DNA from: Hemerocallis citrina
Lineage: Eukaryota > Streptophyta > Magnoliopsida > Asparagales > Asphodelaceae
Reading direction: 5' to 3'
DNA length: 64,000 bases
Assembly (NCBI GenBank): GCA_017893485.1
Contig: CM030366.1
Span: forward strand, 186,107,947-186,171,946
The number at the start of each line of letters is the position of its first letter. Positions within the stretch are counted from its first letter, which is position 1. Below the pieces are notes generated by a model. It did no database searches. It saw only the letters and a list, made by a program, of their open reading frames with translations, and was not told the DNA's origin. The translations under genes and the position numbers were made by a program. This document shows positions 47,591 through 58,755 of this stretch, in pieces.

Positions 47591-47939
47591 CGTATAATAT
47601 CTATGTGATCAGAGCTATTGAGACATGTTGTTTGCAAGGTTGGTGTCAGTTGCAAATTAGGTTATATCCACCGTGTGTTTGATGAATTGAAAATTATGTT
47701 ATATTTCAATGAGCTTCCTTACTTAATTTGTTCATGTCAAATTATGTATTCATTATATATTATTCATTTTATCTAGGTATACAATTGTGTATTGATTCAG
47801 CAAGTAGGTAATGGCACGAACGATGGGTAATCTAGGACTGTTGACTCGTTCTAGGAAACCACCGATAAGTAGTTAGTGTTCGAGGATTGAAATAATTCAT
47901 TATTTATGATGCATTTGACATCAGATTGATTAATGAATG

Positions 47940-48690
47940 CAGGAAGATACCTATGAAACAGCCGGTATTAGAGACGGAGGTCAGGGACCAAGAATACGCG
48001 GTGGAAGACCCCCGAGTACCATACACGAGTCAACTAGTAGTGGTGGCCGCGGACGTGGTACCGCACCTACAAATGTAAGTTGTGCTTATATATTTTAAAC
48101 CATTGAATTTACACATAATAATATTGTAGCTAAAACATCAATTCTTCGTGTGTGTTTGTAGGTTCCTTCATCTTTCGGCGTTGGAGCATCTTCTTCCTCA
48201 TCCGTTGCACGTGGAGGTCCAGGTTCGTTAGACCCTAACCTCTTGACTATGCAGAGTGAACACCATTCACAATTTGTTTGGAACGGTGTATCGAAGGAGT
48301 GAACGTTCTGTAGGCACCATCGCACACACGAACTGTTGGCCGCAGCTGGGTTGTATGGAATGAGCTTGATGGGGAGTATCAAGCTTGATCGTGGCCTACT
48401 TACCGCTCTCCTCGAGAGATGGCGACCAGAGACCCATACCTTTCATCTACCCGTAGGGAAAATGATGGTCACGTTACAAGATGTTGCGATGATATCGGGT
48501 CTTCATGTGAATGGGATAGTGTAACCGGGAGTATGGGTTTTGAAAAAGAATAATTAGTGAGCCGGGTGATAAAACATTTGTAGGCTAATCCATTAGGTTG
48601 TCGTGGTTGGAGGAAGTGTTCAAAGACTCCTTAATCGATGATTCGAACGAATTCGAAGTTGAGTGCTACACAGGGCATATATAATGACAA
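47940..48690 (+). pseudogene. PMD gene fragment of MULE-2
   Basis: A Gly/Arg-rich exon (about 47940-48075) and, after a GT...AG interval, an exon with HHSQFVWNGVSKE followed by a TGA. Then come the PMD blocks AAGLYGMSLMGSIKLDRGLL, ERWRPETHTFHLPVGKMMV and LQDVAMISGL. It decays after 48525 with stops and ends near 48690. It is clearly related to the MULE-1 PMD but diverged, with the second half of the domain missing. Confidence 0.82.
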
Positions 48691-48837
48691 TATAGCTGGC
48701 ACAATTCACTTCCAATTTTCCAATCATTTCACATCCAATTACCAACATATAGTATAAGCCACCCACAGATTCTCGATAAACCAAATATTGCAAAACCAAA
48801 AATTCAAAATACCCGCATGTCGATCAAAAATAACACA

Positions 48838-50509
48838 TTAGCCTTGGTGATCAGTGATAAAATACCTAATACAACTCATGAACCAAGTCCAACTGTCTCT
48901 ACTCTCTCCATCTACTATTGCAAAAGCAAATGAAAATAACCTATTATTTGCATCCAATGCAACTGCAAACAACAAACAACCCTTGTATTTTCCATACAAA
49001 TGAGTTCCATGTATACTAATAACAGGTCGGCAGAACTTAAAACCTTCAATCAAAGCCGCAAATGCCCAAAAAATTCCTTTGAATGTTTCTTGGCCCGAAG
49101 GAATCTTATCCCAATGTACGTAAGTACCAGGATTTGATGCATGTATTGCTGATAAAAGAGCAGACAACTTCGTATGTGCTTCATCGAACCCTCCAAACAA
49201 TTTCTCAATAGCTTTCTTTTTTGCAATCCAAGCTTTCTTGTAAGAAATCTTATAATTAACTTGTAGCAAGACGATCTCAATTATGACTCTTGGTGTTGTT
49301 CCTAACTGTGCCTTAACAACATTCAAAATTATATTAGAAACTATTTTCGTATCAACTTTAGTGTGGTCCTGAGTGAAGGTCAGATTGGTACATGTATGCG
49401 CCCCTCCCAACTTCTTCATAATGAAGTACGATTGTCCTATCAGAATAATTGCACGTAGTCACCATGGACAACCTGCCTCGGCTACACCTTCGGGTTTGTG
49501 TGATGTATCCTCATTTGTACGTACCTTTGGTGTGAATTTACATTGGAAGATATAAAACCTTTTGTTCGATTTCACGACAACAATTTCTCAATGTTCCTTA
49601 ATAAAGAACATAGAGAACATCTTGACTGCATGTTCGATGTTATTTTTGTTTTCAAACTTTTACCCGATGTACACTCTTCCTATCTCCGAAGAACCACATG
49701 ATTCTTCCGGATTTTGATGTACTCGGGAACTATTACTCCCTTCAGTGGATTCAAATTCAGGTACAATTGGACTCATGAATTGAGGGGGGGGGTTGTGGAA
49801 CATTGTCTCCCATTTCCTGAACGTCATTAACGTTATCGTTTGGATGCTCATCATCTTCATATTCCTCCTGTTCCACATCTACCTCAAATTCATCATCATC
49901 TTCATCTTCTACTAACTCATTGTTAACCGTAGCATGGCCGAAATCTTGAATAAAGTTTTCGTTATCGACAAGATTACGGATAAAGCTAGAATTTGATGGT
50001 GGCAAGTCATGTACGAGGGAATTTGTTGGTATTGGATTTGTGAACATATTTTCTTGTCGATGGGACAATCTTTCATGTGGTTTAGGACTAAGATGGGTAC
50101 TCGTCTAATTAGTCGGTACTTCACGTACTGGGCTTGACATACAATTACCAAGTGGCAGACTATTAGGAAGATTGATTTTGTCAACATATAACTCCAATGC
50201 AGTCCAACTAGAATTCGGATCTATTTTACTTGCAATCATGGAAGAAAGAGAGTCATCATCGACTACAGACACTAAAATAAAATATTGGGACTCACCTTTT
50301 CCAGTTGCATATCGAGCTCGAATTTTAACATTACATTCATCTTTATCCCAGTTGGTAATTTTGTACACCTTTTCTACTTGTTTGTGCTTTGTAATATTAT
50401 GGAGAACCCAAATTACTTCCGGTTCGACATCAGTATAATAAGCTCCTAATTTTGGGTCTCGAAATAATTCTCCCCCATAATATAACCAAATAGGAATTTT
50501 GTAATCCAT
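48838..50509 (-). pseudogene. MuDR-type transposase of MULE-2, truncated, catalytic Asp lost
   Basis: On minus, an N-terminal exon (50509-50105) has the PB1-like opening IPIWLYYGGELFRD and a central Tyr/Asp-rich domain. An acidic linker (50068-49757) follows, then a MuDR-type DNA-binding segment (about 49560-49420) and the MULE core (49419-48838) with SYKKAWIAKKKAIE, CRPVISIHGTHLYGKYKGCL and DGESRDSWTWFMSCIRYFITD. The motif normally reads IDGTHL; the Asp is His here. The third catalytic residue and the C-terminus are missing beyond 48838. Stops separate the exons. Confidence 0.85.
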
Positions 50510-50884
50510 ACCTATAATAAATGGACGAATATGCGAGTAATTATCTAATCATAAACGTAAGACATATAATTTATACTTTCTAAGGTTGTATGAATACCTT
50601 AAAAAACCCAGTGTGAGAGAGCGGAGATGACGACAGATGTTGGACAATACGAACACGGTGCTAATCGTTGGGGGTGTTGTCGGCTTGAATGTGGGTGGCG
50701 AGATTTGGAGAATTTTGTGACGAATATGGAAATTAGGGTTTGGGGATTTGGGGATTGTAGGTTGATGGGGAGAGGAAGATGTGGCCAAGTTGATTCGTTA
50801 ATTATGGAGAGATTTTATGGAGTGGGAGGAGCTAGATTATTTTCGAATAATTTGGGTTTCAGAATTGGGGAATGCAGAGAAGAT

Positions 50885-51241
50885 GAACATGAAGTGAAGT
50901 GAAGGAGAGAATAGGGGTTTTAAGAACTGGACCCCATCAATGATATAACTGAGGCCGCCGTTTTGTGAACTGCGGCCTTAGTATTATTGAGGCCGCAGTA
51001 CCCTGCGGTCTCAGTGGAATCTCTTTTGAACTACCTTGAACTTGAGAAATTTTAAAACCAAGTCTTGAGAATCTATTATGGTATGTACTTAGGCCGCAGT
51101 TCACAATTGTGGCCTTGAAGTTGAAGAAGCCGCAGTTCGGTACTACGGTTTATGAGGACATACCCATCTTTGAAATTAGTTTTGAAATAGACCTATTTGG
51201 AAATTAGTCTTAAAAAAAGAACCTATTTGGCGAAAAAAATC
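50885..51241 (-). repeat. MULE-2 right TIR
   Basis: Reverse complement of 41443-41800, ending in GGCGAAAAAAATC next to the AGAATCCCA duplication. Confidence 0.85.
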
Positions 51242-51250
51242 AGAATCCCA

Positions 51251-51640
51251 AACCCATGCATGCTGCCTACACCCTTCATATAAATCTTCTATAAATACTG
51301 CCAACACTCTTCATATAAATCTTTATGAAATACTCCTTAAATCATATGGAAATAAGTTCATCACTATCTCAATTTAAGCATCTCACGTGATTTCATCTTC
51401 TCCCTTGATTACTACAAAGCATATCAATATACCTTAGTTTCTCCACCATGCTAAACAGGGTCATTCCTAAGTCTTATTTGATTAGATTAATACCTAGCTA
51501 GCATTTTAATTATTATTCCTCCGCGTCATGTATTTAATATTAGGCTACATGTTCCGATTCGATTTAGACTTCAAATAGTAGCTGGAGTTGTTCTAACAAG
51601 TGTAACATAAAAATAATGTAAAAATAAATTCTATAGTAAA
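51251..51640. other. Unassigned spacer
   Basis: AT-rich, with a short direct repeat (CCTTCATATAAATCTT and CTTCATATAAATCTTTAT, 51270-51330). No gene or element end recognised. Confidence 0.5.
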
Positions 51641-51813
51641 AAATGGAGTATCACAATTCTCCCCTACTTAAGAATATTCCGTCCTCGGAATTTATGTACA
51701 TGATGTTTGGAATAGCTGTGAGTATTCTTCAGGTTCCTAGGTAACTTCTTCGATGGTCTGATTTCGCCATAACACTTTCATTAATTAACGGAATGGTTTT
51801 TGTCCGAAAAATT

Positions 51814-52228
51814 TGTTGGATTTATCTCTTACATACTAAGTTGAATACGAAGACAACGAAGCGATGGAGGAATCGAGGTGATCGAAGTGGAGTGGAAGCA
51901 AGCAGAGCAACAGCCAGCAGCAAGTGTAGTCGACTGCGCAATCGAGCAGTTGACCGCACAGTCAACGGTCACCCTCTCTAGAATTTGGTTAAAGTTCAAC
52001 AGTCGACTACACTTGTGTCTTGTCGACCGAGCGCGGCTAGATGCAGCTTTCGGGTGCGGGTCTAGGTGATTCATTGGAAGCCCGAACTTGCTCTTCAAGT
52101 TAGATCGTACGACTCTTATCATAGGGTTATCTCTTCAGAAATATCTAATGACAATTGTATCAAGATATCAAACTATCGTTTCTCTAAATTTCTATATATT
52201 ATTGTAATTAATTGGCCTCCATTGAGAG

Positions 52229-52276
<48 letters not shown>

Positions 52277-52539
52277 TTCATTGAAGAGAGTTGGAGAGGT
52301 TTTCCTATTGTAAACAACTAGTATTTTCTGTGAGACTTGAGAGAGGGTCATAGTGAGAATTGTAATATTTTTGTATCTTCTCTAGTTGAATAATATCTCA
52401 ATTTTTTCTCCTCCGGATTAAGGTGAAAGCCTCAACTAGAAAAAAAAATTGTGTGCTTTGTGTATTTGGTGTGATCTTCTATTTTCTTAATTGTGTTGAA
52501 AACTCAATAAGATCCTCTAGAGAGAATAATTCCCTAACA
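51814..52539 (-). mobile_element. Probable Copia-type solo LTR (about 726 bp)
   Basis: Plus-strand ends are TGTTGG and CCTAACA. Flanks AAATT (51809-51813) and AGATT (52540-52544) could be a target duplication with one change. It interrupts the chromovirus pol frame, so an insertion is certain even if the exact ends are not. It contains a (GA)n run at 52231-52273. A palindromic AGTCGACT motif occurs near 51930 and 52000. Confidence 0.65.
52231..52273. repeat. (GA)n microsatellite
   Basis: About 21 uninterrupted GA units. Confidence 0.95.
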
Positions 52540-52715
52540 AGATTTACTCTTTGCAATTTAAATTTTTTATTGGAATGTCTTCGTATGACAAATCTTCTCT
52601 GATTTGGATCGGCTCGTACTCAATCACATACACAGGGTCAGTTACGTATTTTCTAAGAGTAGAACCATGAAATAAATTATGAAGATTTACTAGGCTCGGT
52701 AGTAGTGCTAATTTG

Positions 52716-52993
52716 TGTTAGAATATAAATATAAAAACCTTTACCCTTACCACAACTTCGAAGTTTTGGTGCATCTGTAGGGTCATTACTATGGTATTAG
52801 AGCAACTCAGATTCGAATCTCACCGGCTGCGCTATTTAAATGCGGATTGAAAAAAAAATACCGCTGTGTATAGTCCAGGTCTTGGCCCAAAAAGATGGCC
52901 CTCAGCCTGCGGGGACGTGTTTGAATATAAATATTAAAACCCTCACCATTACCACAACTTTGAAGTTTTGGTCCATCGGTAGGGTCATTAATA
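52716..52993 (+). mobile_element. TRIM (miniature terminal-repeat retrotransposon), 278 bp
   Basis: Two 76-bp direct repeats (52716-52791 and 52918-52993) begin TGTT(A/T)GAATATAAATAT and share CC(A)CAACTT(C/T)GAAGTTTTGGT. Immediately after the first is TGGTATTAGAGC, a PBS like that for tRNA-Met. The second is preceded by a short purine tract (GCGGGGACG). Flanks ATTTG and ATTTC suggest a 5-bp duplication with one change. The 126-bp interior has no coding capacity, as expected of TRIMs. Confidence 0.85.
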
Positions 52994-53800
52994 ATTTCTA
53001 GGCAACTGCTCCAATTCGCCGCAAGATTTCAAAAGGCCCAATAAAATGAGGAGCGAGTTTTCCTTTTCTTCTGAACCTCATTATTCCTTTCCATGGTGAA
53101 ACTTTAAGAAAAACATGGTCTCCAACTTGAAATTCTAGTCTGCGTAGTTCTTTTTTTTGAAATTGAGCCTCTTTCAGTTTTTTCATGAATTAGGTTCACT
53201 TTCTCAGTGGTTTCTTGTACAATTTATGGTCCTAACAATTTCCTTTCACCTACTTCATCCCAACAGAGTGATTTTTGACATTTTCTTCCGTACAATGCTT
53301 CATTTGAGGCCATCTGGATGGTGGCTTGAAATCTATTATTATAAGCAAACTCAATTAGTAGAAGATGTCTATCCCAACTTCCCTGGAAGTCTAGAATTCA
53401 GGCTCGCAACATATCTTCTTTTAGGGTTCGGATTGTCCGTTTTGAATAACCGTTGGTGAAATGCGGTTCTGTGTTTTAATTTTGTCCCCATTGCTTCTTA
53501 TAGGCCCCTCCAAAATCGTGAAGTAAATCGAGGGTCTCTGTCTGACACAACTGAAATTGGGATTCCATGTAGTCGAATTATTTCTCCTAAATACAATCGA
53601 GATAGACGATCTAGCGGATAATTATCTCGAATTACCAAGAAGTGTGTTGATTTTGTAAGCCGTCAACAATTACCCAAATAGTGTTATGTTGTGTTTTAGG
53701 TAACCCAACTATAAAATCCATAGTGATATGTTTCCACTCCTAGTATTGTGCTCCTATTTTCTTTCTTTCTAGCCTCTGTTTTGCTTGCATATCTTGTATC

Positions 53801-54373
53801 TCAGCTTGTCCACCATCAGTTCAGATTACAACATTTTGCCTTGCATCATATGACTCAAGGAATGGACTGTTATTTTTGCCCACCTTTACTGCTGACAACC
53901 GCTCGGTATTTATAAGTTACAGAATCGACCAGGGGTCGAGCCGTCGAGGGATGGGAGGGGTGCGGTCTTGTAATTTATTTTATTTTATTCTTTTGTTGTT
54001 GCTGCTGTTGTTATATTTATTAAAAACATATTTCATCAGCAACAGTTCCTAAGTGAGAGAGGATAGAAGATGACAAGTTACACATAGTATTTGAGAAGAA
54101 GGGGTACTTGAGTGCACAAGATCGAGTCATTCATAAAAAACAATACCCTCATAATAAGAAATAAGAAACATTACATGATCATTCCCTTTTCGTCAATACC
54201 CGAAAACTTACATGATCATCATCAAAGAAACATATTTACCGAGTTTTGTCGTAGTATTTACATGTATGCACTTCACATCATACATTGAAATAGATATTGA
54301 CTAAACTTACATACACTGAATATCAAAAACAAATCAATCAGCACGAAACCAAAACGTCAAAATGAAAGAGTTG
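53801..54373. other. Spacer and presumed 3' flank of the HVA22-like gene
   Basis: 53801-53960 may still be retroelement debris. 54000-54373 is AT-rich and probably includes the 3' UTR of the minus-strand HVA22-like gene. Nothing else is recognised. Confidence 0.5.
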
Positions 54374-57363
54374 TTAATTTGTGGCAGTGCCAATGGCAGC
54401 TCGTTTCCTCAACCTTGCACGAGTCCTTAGAATTGCGTCGTCCATGGTAGATTCGTCCTCAACCTCTGCCTCCTTTGAGTCCTTTTTTTTGGCTGAGTCG
54501 ACCTGCATTGCATGTGCTTCACTTGGATTCTTGGTGCTGGTTTTGGTGTCAGCAGGAGTTGAGGCCTGATAACACTTTACAAGTTATTATTTTTAAGAGG
54601 TAAAACACTTCAAGTATTATAGGAACTAGAAAGCATGCCAAATCATTTTAACAATCTGTAAAGCCCAGAACAAAAAAAAATTAAGAAATCAAAGTGTTCC
54701 ACCTAATGTGTGGACGATGACGATTCATTGTAATAGTCTCACATGCATGCCGCATTCAAGTGGTGTCACACTAGCTCTATGAAGACCATTTCCTCCAAGT
54801 CTACATTTCACAAGGTTCCCTTGAAGCCTATAAAAAGATTGCGGTGACCGACCTTTCTCAAATCATGACTATGCAAGAACCTTTGCACGTGCCCTTAGAT
54901 CTTCAATTCGAACTCTATACATACTGATTAATATGTAACACCCATCGAAGAGGGACCTTTGCAAGAACCTTTTCAGTTTACACATTTAGGACAGTCGACG
55001 TAGAAACACCATTTGATCCTTGTCTGCTTTCATCCTATGCCCTCTTTCTTCAAAAATGTACTTTCTTCTTACAATAGGGGCTCTGAACCCTAATCTTGTT
55101 TTTCTTTAAAATTTCATTGAACCCGACTACTACCGGAGGAAGAGAATTGTCACATCCTCACCCAACCCCAGATTTGGTAATGTCATATTAGAGAAAACCT
55201 TTTTTTAAAATAAGCCTATCTTCAAACCTACATAGATAGACGCATAATACTTCAAAGAAGCTTTGTAAGCATTAAGCTGGCCTTAACCGTCTCCGTATGT
55301 ATTCAACATGTGAAGAGAAGCAGCCTTCCCTCCAAGCATCACATATAACGCGCAGAAGATCCGGGAGAAGCACAAGCCAACCAAGACTATTAAATATGTG
55401 AATCATATTGCTGAACTGAAGCTAATCTAATGAACTAAAGAGACCAAAGCAAACTTCACAAAGCTAGTACAACATTATAAGTGGAATCTTGACGGCACAT
55501 TAAACCATATTCATAAATTATTTTTCATCCGGGCATTTTAAATAATCGTACGGTTAAAAAAGAGTTATTAATTATCATAGTTGATTTCATATTTATTAAG
55601 TGAAAGGAAAGGAAAGTGTAAAATCCAGTTAATGGTGTGGTACATCCATAAAAGGCATGCAGAACTTCAGATAGAGATTCCAAATTGATAATAGTAAGTC
55701 CTACACAGTAATTAATCTCTATATGGCACAAAAGGAAGAAAAAATGAGTAATACTAAATAAAATTCAGGCAATACATATATACCTGCACCACGGGCTCAG
55801 TCTTTGGCGCCCCCATTGAACGCGGTTGTGTAGCAACATACTGCAATATTTCAAAGAACCTTGACTGACCATAACTAAAGGACTTTTGCCAGTAAAGAAT
55901 AAAAGCATCCCCTGCTCTAGCTCTTAGCTCCAGTATCTTTCGGTCAATCTCATTCTCATGTTTCGCAATAACTGGCTTGAAAAATGTGTTGTAGACATAT
56001 TTTGTTCCCTGAAATCAAATTGAAAGTAAGTAAGCATAGATGAAAAAAAAAAAAAAAAAATTACATACATGTAATACCAAAAGAGAGAATACTGCGCTAA
56101 ACCTGAGTTTTAGGGTACCAGAGGTATATGAAGAACGACAATTTTGCCTCAGCATACATTGGTAGCCTTTTCAAGAAAGCAAGAAGAGGCAATATCAAAC
56201 AAGAAAAAAGGAAAAAATCATAAGAACCCACGTACAGGGAAGTTTAATTTGTTTACCATGAAACAAAAGCATCTCCAAGCCGCTCGAAAACTGTCATTAG
56301 TGCAACTAAAATCCTGAAACATATGGAATCAAATTTCAAGATACATCTTATTATTCTCTTCTTTCTAACAAACCTACTGAGAAAATGTTGTGAAATTTTA
56401 AGTGAACTGACCAGTACTGACACCAAAATCGGAGCTGCTCAATCTCTGGCTTGTTCATTTCAACAGTTTTATAGCACTCATAAGCGGGATAGGCATAACC
56501 AAGAGCCATCCTGTTTAGTTGAAAATAAAAACCAAGTCAGATTTTTTTCTTCTCCTTATTGTGCTCCTCTCACCAATGCAGATGTACTCTGATAAATCAT
56601 CGACCAATCCTTTAACCACCAGTATATGATTACGGCAAGAGAATTCTTAAATTTGTAATATATATATATATAGAGATATAGAGAGAGAGAAAAGTGAGCC
56701 TCATATAGAGTATGAGAAAATTTTCCTCATATAAAGTGATTATACTCACTTAGTGGGCCCATTATGGAAGATCCACTCCGTCCATCATGTTTATCATGCT
56801 AATAGATGTATGTGTAGAAAAAATCAAGTGATTTGGACGGAGTGGATCTTCCATAATGGCCTTACTAAGTGAGTATAATCACTTTGTATGAGGAAAATTT
56901 CCTCATACAATTATGAGGCTCACATTACTCATATATGAGAAAAGTGAGCCTCATATAGAGGCTGAGAAAATTTTCCTCATACTAACGAATATTAATCAAT
57001 CTATCCCATTGTGCACCATCCCTCTGTGTGCACTCGACTTCCCACCTTTGTATCGACGATCCGAACCGTTCACATTAATCTACACATCTAAATTAATCTA
57101 AATATGTAAAATCAAATCATTTGAAATTCATTGGCTCATCCTTTATGTGACAATAAAATACAATGATTTTCAACCATACATTGTATTTTATAGTATTTTA
57201 AGTCCCATATATAATGTAGACTAACGAATATTAATCAACCTATCCACCAATGCATACTGACATACATAAATGAAAGAAAGTGAAACAATTAATGAATAGA
57301 GTAAAAAAAAAATAGGGTTAGAAATTCTTACAAAAAGATCCTACTAAGAAACGACCCCATCAT
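54374..57363 (-). CDS. HVA22-like (TB2/DP1/REEP family) membrane-shaping protein, 222 aa, six exons
   Basis: Exons on minus are 57363-57332, 56510-56412, 56313-56257, 56166-56103, 56008-55784 and 54565-54374. All junctions have GT...AG and the phases join into 223 codons including the stop. The start is two Met codons (MMGSFLSRIFL), as in plant HVA22 proteins of the i/j type. The TB2/DP1 core follows: GYAYPAYECYKTVE, EQLRFWCQYW, TVFERLGDAFVSW, LPMYAEAKLSFFIYLWYP, then KYVYNTFFKP and a helical HENEIDRKILELRARAGD. The C-terminal exon is hydrophilic and charged, and ends RARLRKRAA. Family members sit in the ER membrane as hairpins that shape tubules, and several plant members are ABA- or stress-induced. 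No defect seen. Intron 1 (821 bp) contains MITE and repeat sequence. Intron 5 is 1218 bp. Confidence 0.9.
54566..55783 (-). other. Intron 5 of the HVA22-like gene
   Basis: A long intron before the last exon. Text in its middle (about 54750-55150) looks less AT-rich than the rest, but I found no domain or element ends. Confidence 0.7.
56694..56923. mobile_element. Long-TIR MITE in intron 1 of the HVA22-like gene
   Basis: Arms of about 90-100 bp (56694-56792 and 56833-56923) pair as inverted repeats. Blocks are GTGAGCCTCAT, GAGGAAAAT/ATTTTCCTCATA, AGTGATTATACTCACTTAGT and GGAAGATCCACTCCGTCC. A third partial copy of the outer arm lies at 56939-56982. It is inside the intron, leaving the exons intact. 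Confidence 0.82.
56983..57248. repeat. Dispersed repeat, copy 2, bracketed by a 25-bp direct repeat
   Basis: ACTAACGAATATTAATCAA followed by (T/C)CTATCC occurs at about 56982-57006 and 57221-57245. The segment between includes the blocks shared with 38770-38935. It lies in intron 1 of the HVA22-like gene. Confidence 0.72.
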
Positions 57364-58252
57364 TCTCTCTGAATCTCTCTCCCTCTTCCTCAAATCAACA
57401 AACAAAGTGGGTGATTCTTTATTCTCCGCAACCCAACGAGACTAATCTGAAAGTAATTAACAAATTTCAGATGAGATAAAAGATGACAATTAATTGCATG
57501 CATGAAAAGAACAACGAAAATGTATCAAAACAATGCAGATGGATATACCTGTTAGGATTAAGGAATCAACGGCCTAAATTGATCAAAAAATGTAGACAGA
57601 GAGAGTGGATTAAAAGGAAGAGGAAGAGAGGGACAAGTATATATACTGAGAAAGAGAGAGAAATAGTCGGGGAAACGATAAGTTTTTAACCGATGAAATC
57701 CCGAACGAATGGTGGTCTCCTTAAAAATTGAGGGTGTTTAAATTTTTGAATTTTGTGTGTCTCGATAACAACTACTATTATTATAACCTGACAGAATTAT
57801 ATGACCAGTAGTCTAGTAATATTAATTAATTATAGTATATGCCTATATGGGACCATATCCATTGACATGGATATATAAATAGTATGCTTCTCTGAATGGA
57901 GTTCCAGAATTATAGCTAATCCTATATTTACATTTTAAATTTAATTTTAACAAAGCCATTTAAAAAAATGAATTGTGCCCCAAATTTATTTTTTCTACAT
58001 ATTCAAGCAAAAAGTTATTAATTTTGGGAAAACCTATACTTATCTATAGACCTAGCAAATGGGCCAGCTCGAGTACCATGTGTACGGGTTGCCTGACTCA
58101 CTGGTCTGACGGTTCGGGTTCAAAAGTAACTACGATTTTTTTTCTGTGTTTTGTTCACCTGGACCTAGCCCACGGGTACATGTGAAATTTGATTTTTTTT
58201 TTAATTTTATAGTTAATTTTTAAATAAAGAAAACTATAAAGAACATCTCTAA
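57364..58252. promoter_or_regulatory. Upstream region of the HVA22-like gene
   Basis: The stretch before the start codon has a CT-rich leader (57361-57400, plus orientation). A TATATATA sequence at about 57637-57646 could serve as the TATA box on minus, but its distance (about 275 bp) leaves this tentative. 58040-58200 has GC-richer text (GCAAATGGGCCAGCTCGAGT) that may be an unrelated MITE end. Confidence 0.4.
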
Positions 58253-58580
58253 TCTCTAATATTATAATGGGAGAAGGTCTTAGTGTCATTTGTCAATTTA
58301 TCAACGCATGCAACGCACGTGCATAACTATTATAAAGGAGGTCTTAGGTTCAAATCTAGACTACATCTGACTTTTAACTTTAAAAATATATATTTACTAA
58401 GACGTGCATCGCACGTGTAAATCTCATATTATAATGTCGTTTGTAAATCTATCAACGTGTGCAATGCACGTGCATAACTATTATAAATGAGGTCTTAGAT
58501 TCAAATCTAGACTACGTCTGAATTTTTACTTTAAAAAAATTATATTTATTAAGACGTGCATCACACGTGTAAATTACTAA
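58253..58580 (+). mobile_element. Non-autonomous Helitron (328 bp)
   Basis: Starts TCTCTAATATTATAATGGGA after an A and ends with the hairpin GTGCATC(A)CACGTG-type and CTAA before a T. Its body is internally duplicated: the GAGGTCTTAG(G/A)TTCAAATCT block and the following arm occur twice about 170 bp apart. Confidence 0.72.
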
Positions 58581-58755
58581 TTTTTCTATAATCTAAACAT
58601 AGAAGTAAATAGAGAATAAATTGGTATTATAAATGGGTTTGGGTTATCTATATATTAGTTATATATGTATCGGGTTTGGGTTGATGGGTGTAGTGGAGAA
58701 GTGGGTTATGGCTTGTGTGGATTTTTGTGTGTATTAAATTAAATTTCACCTCTGA

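Larger units (their letters stand above)
41443..51241. mobile_element. MULE-2: 9.8 kb MuDR-type element with PMD and transposase remnants
   Basis: TIRs of about 355 bp (41443-41800 and 50885-51241) match in inverted orientation, including TGAGGCCGCAGTTC-type blocks and GGGGTCCAGTTCTTAAAACC. Flanking 9-mers AGAATCGCA (41434-41442) and AGAATCCCA (51242-51250) form an imperfect 9-bp target duplication, the Mutator hallmark. The element contains a PMD fragment on plus and a MuDR-type transposase fragment on minus, plus a Copia insertion. It is inactive. Confidence 0.87.
51645..53800 (-). pseudogene. Chromovirus integrase region, decayed and interrupted
   Basis: On minus from 53800 the text reads as the Ty3-gypsy integrase core (ITMDFIVGLPKTQHNTIWVI, then RDPRFTSRFW). 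It continues with KLKEAQFQKKELRRLEFQVG, DHVFLKVSPWKGIMRFRRKG and FIGPFEILRRIG (53186-52998). After the TRIM it continues with LVNLHNLFHGSTLRKYV and YEPIQIREDLSYEDIPI (about 52710-52560). After the LTR insertion come the last pol residues and a GAATATTCCGTCCTCGGAAT end region (51645-51810, plus). Many stops and frameshifts. Confidence 0.82.
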
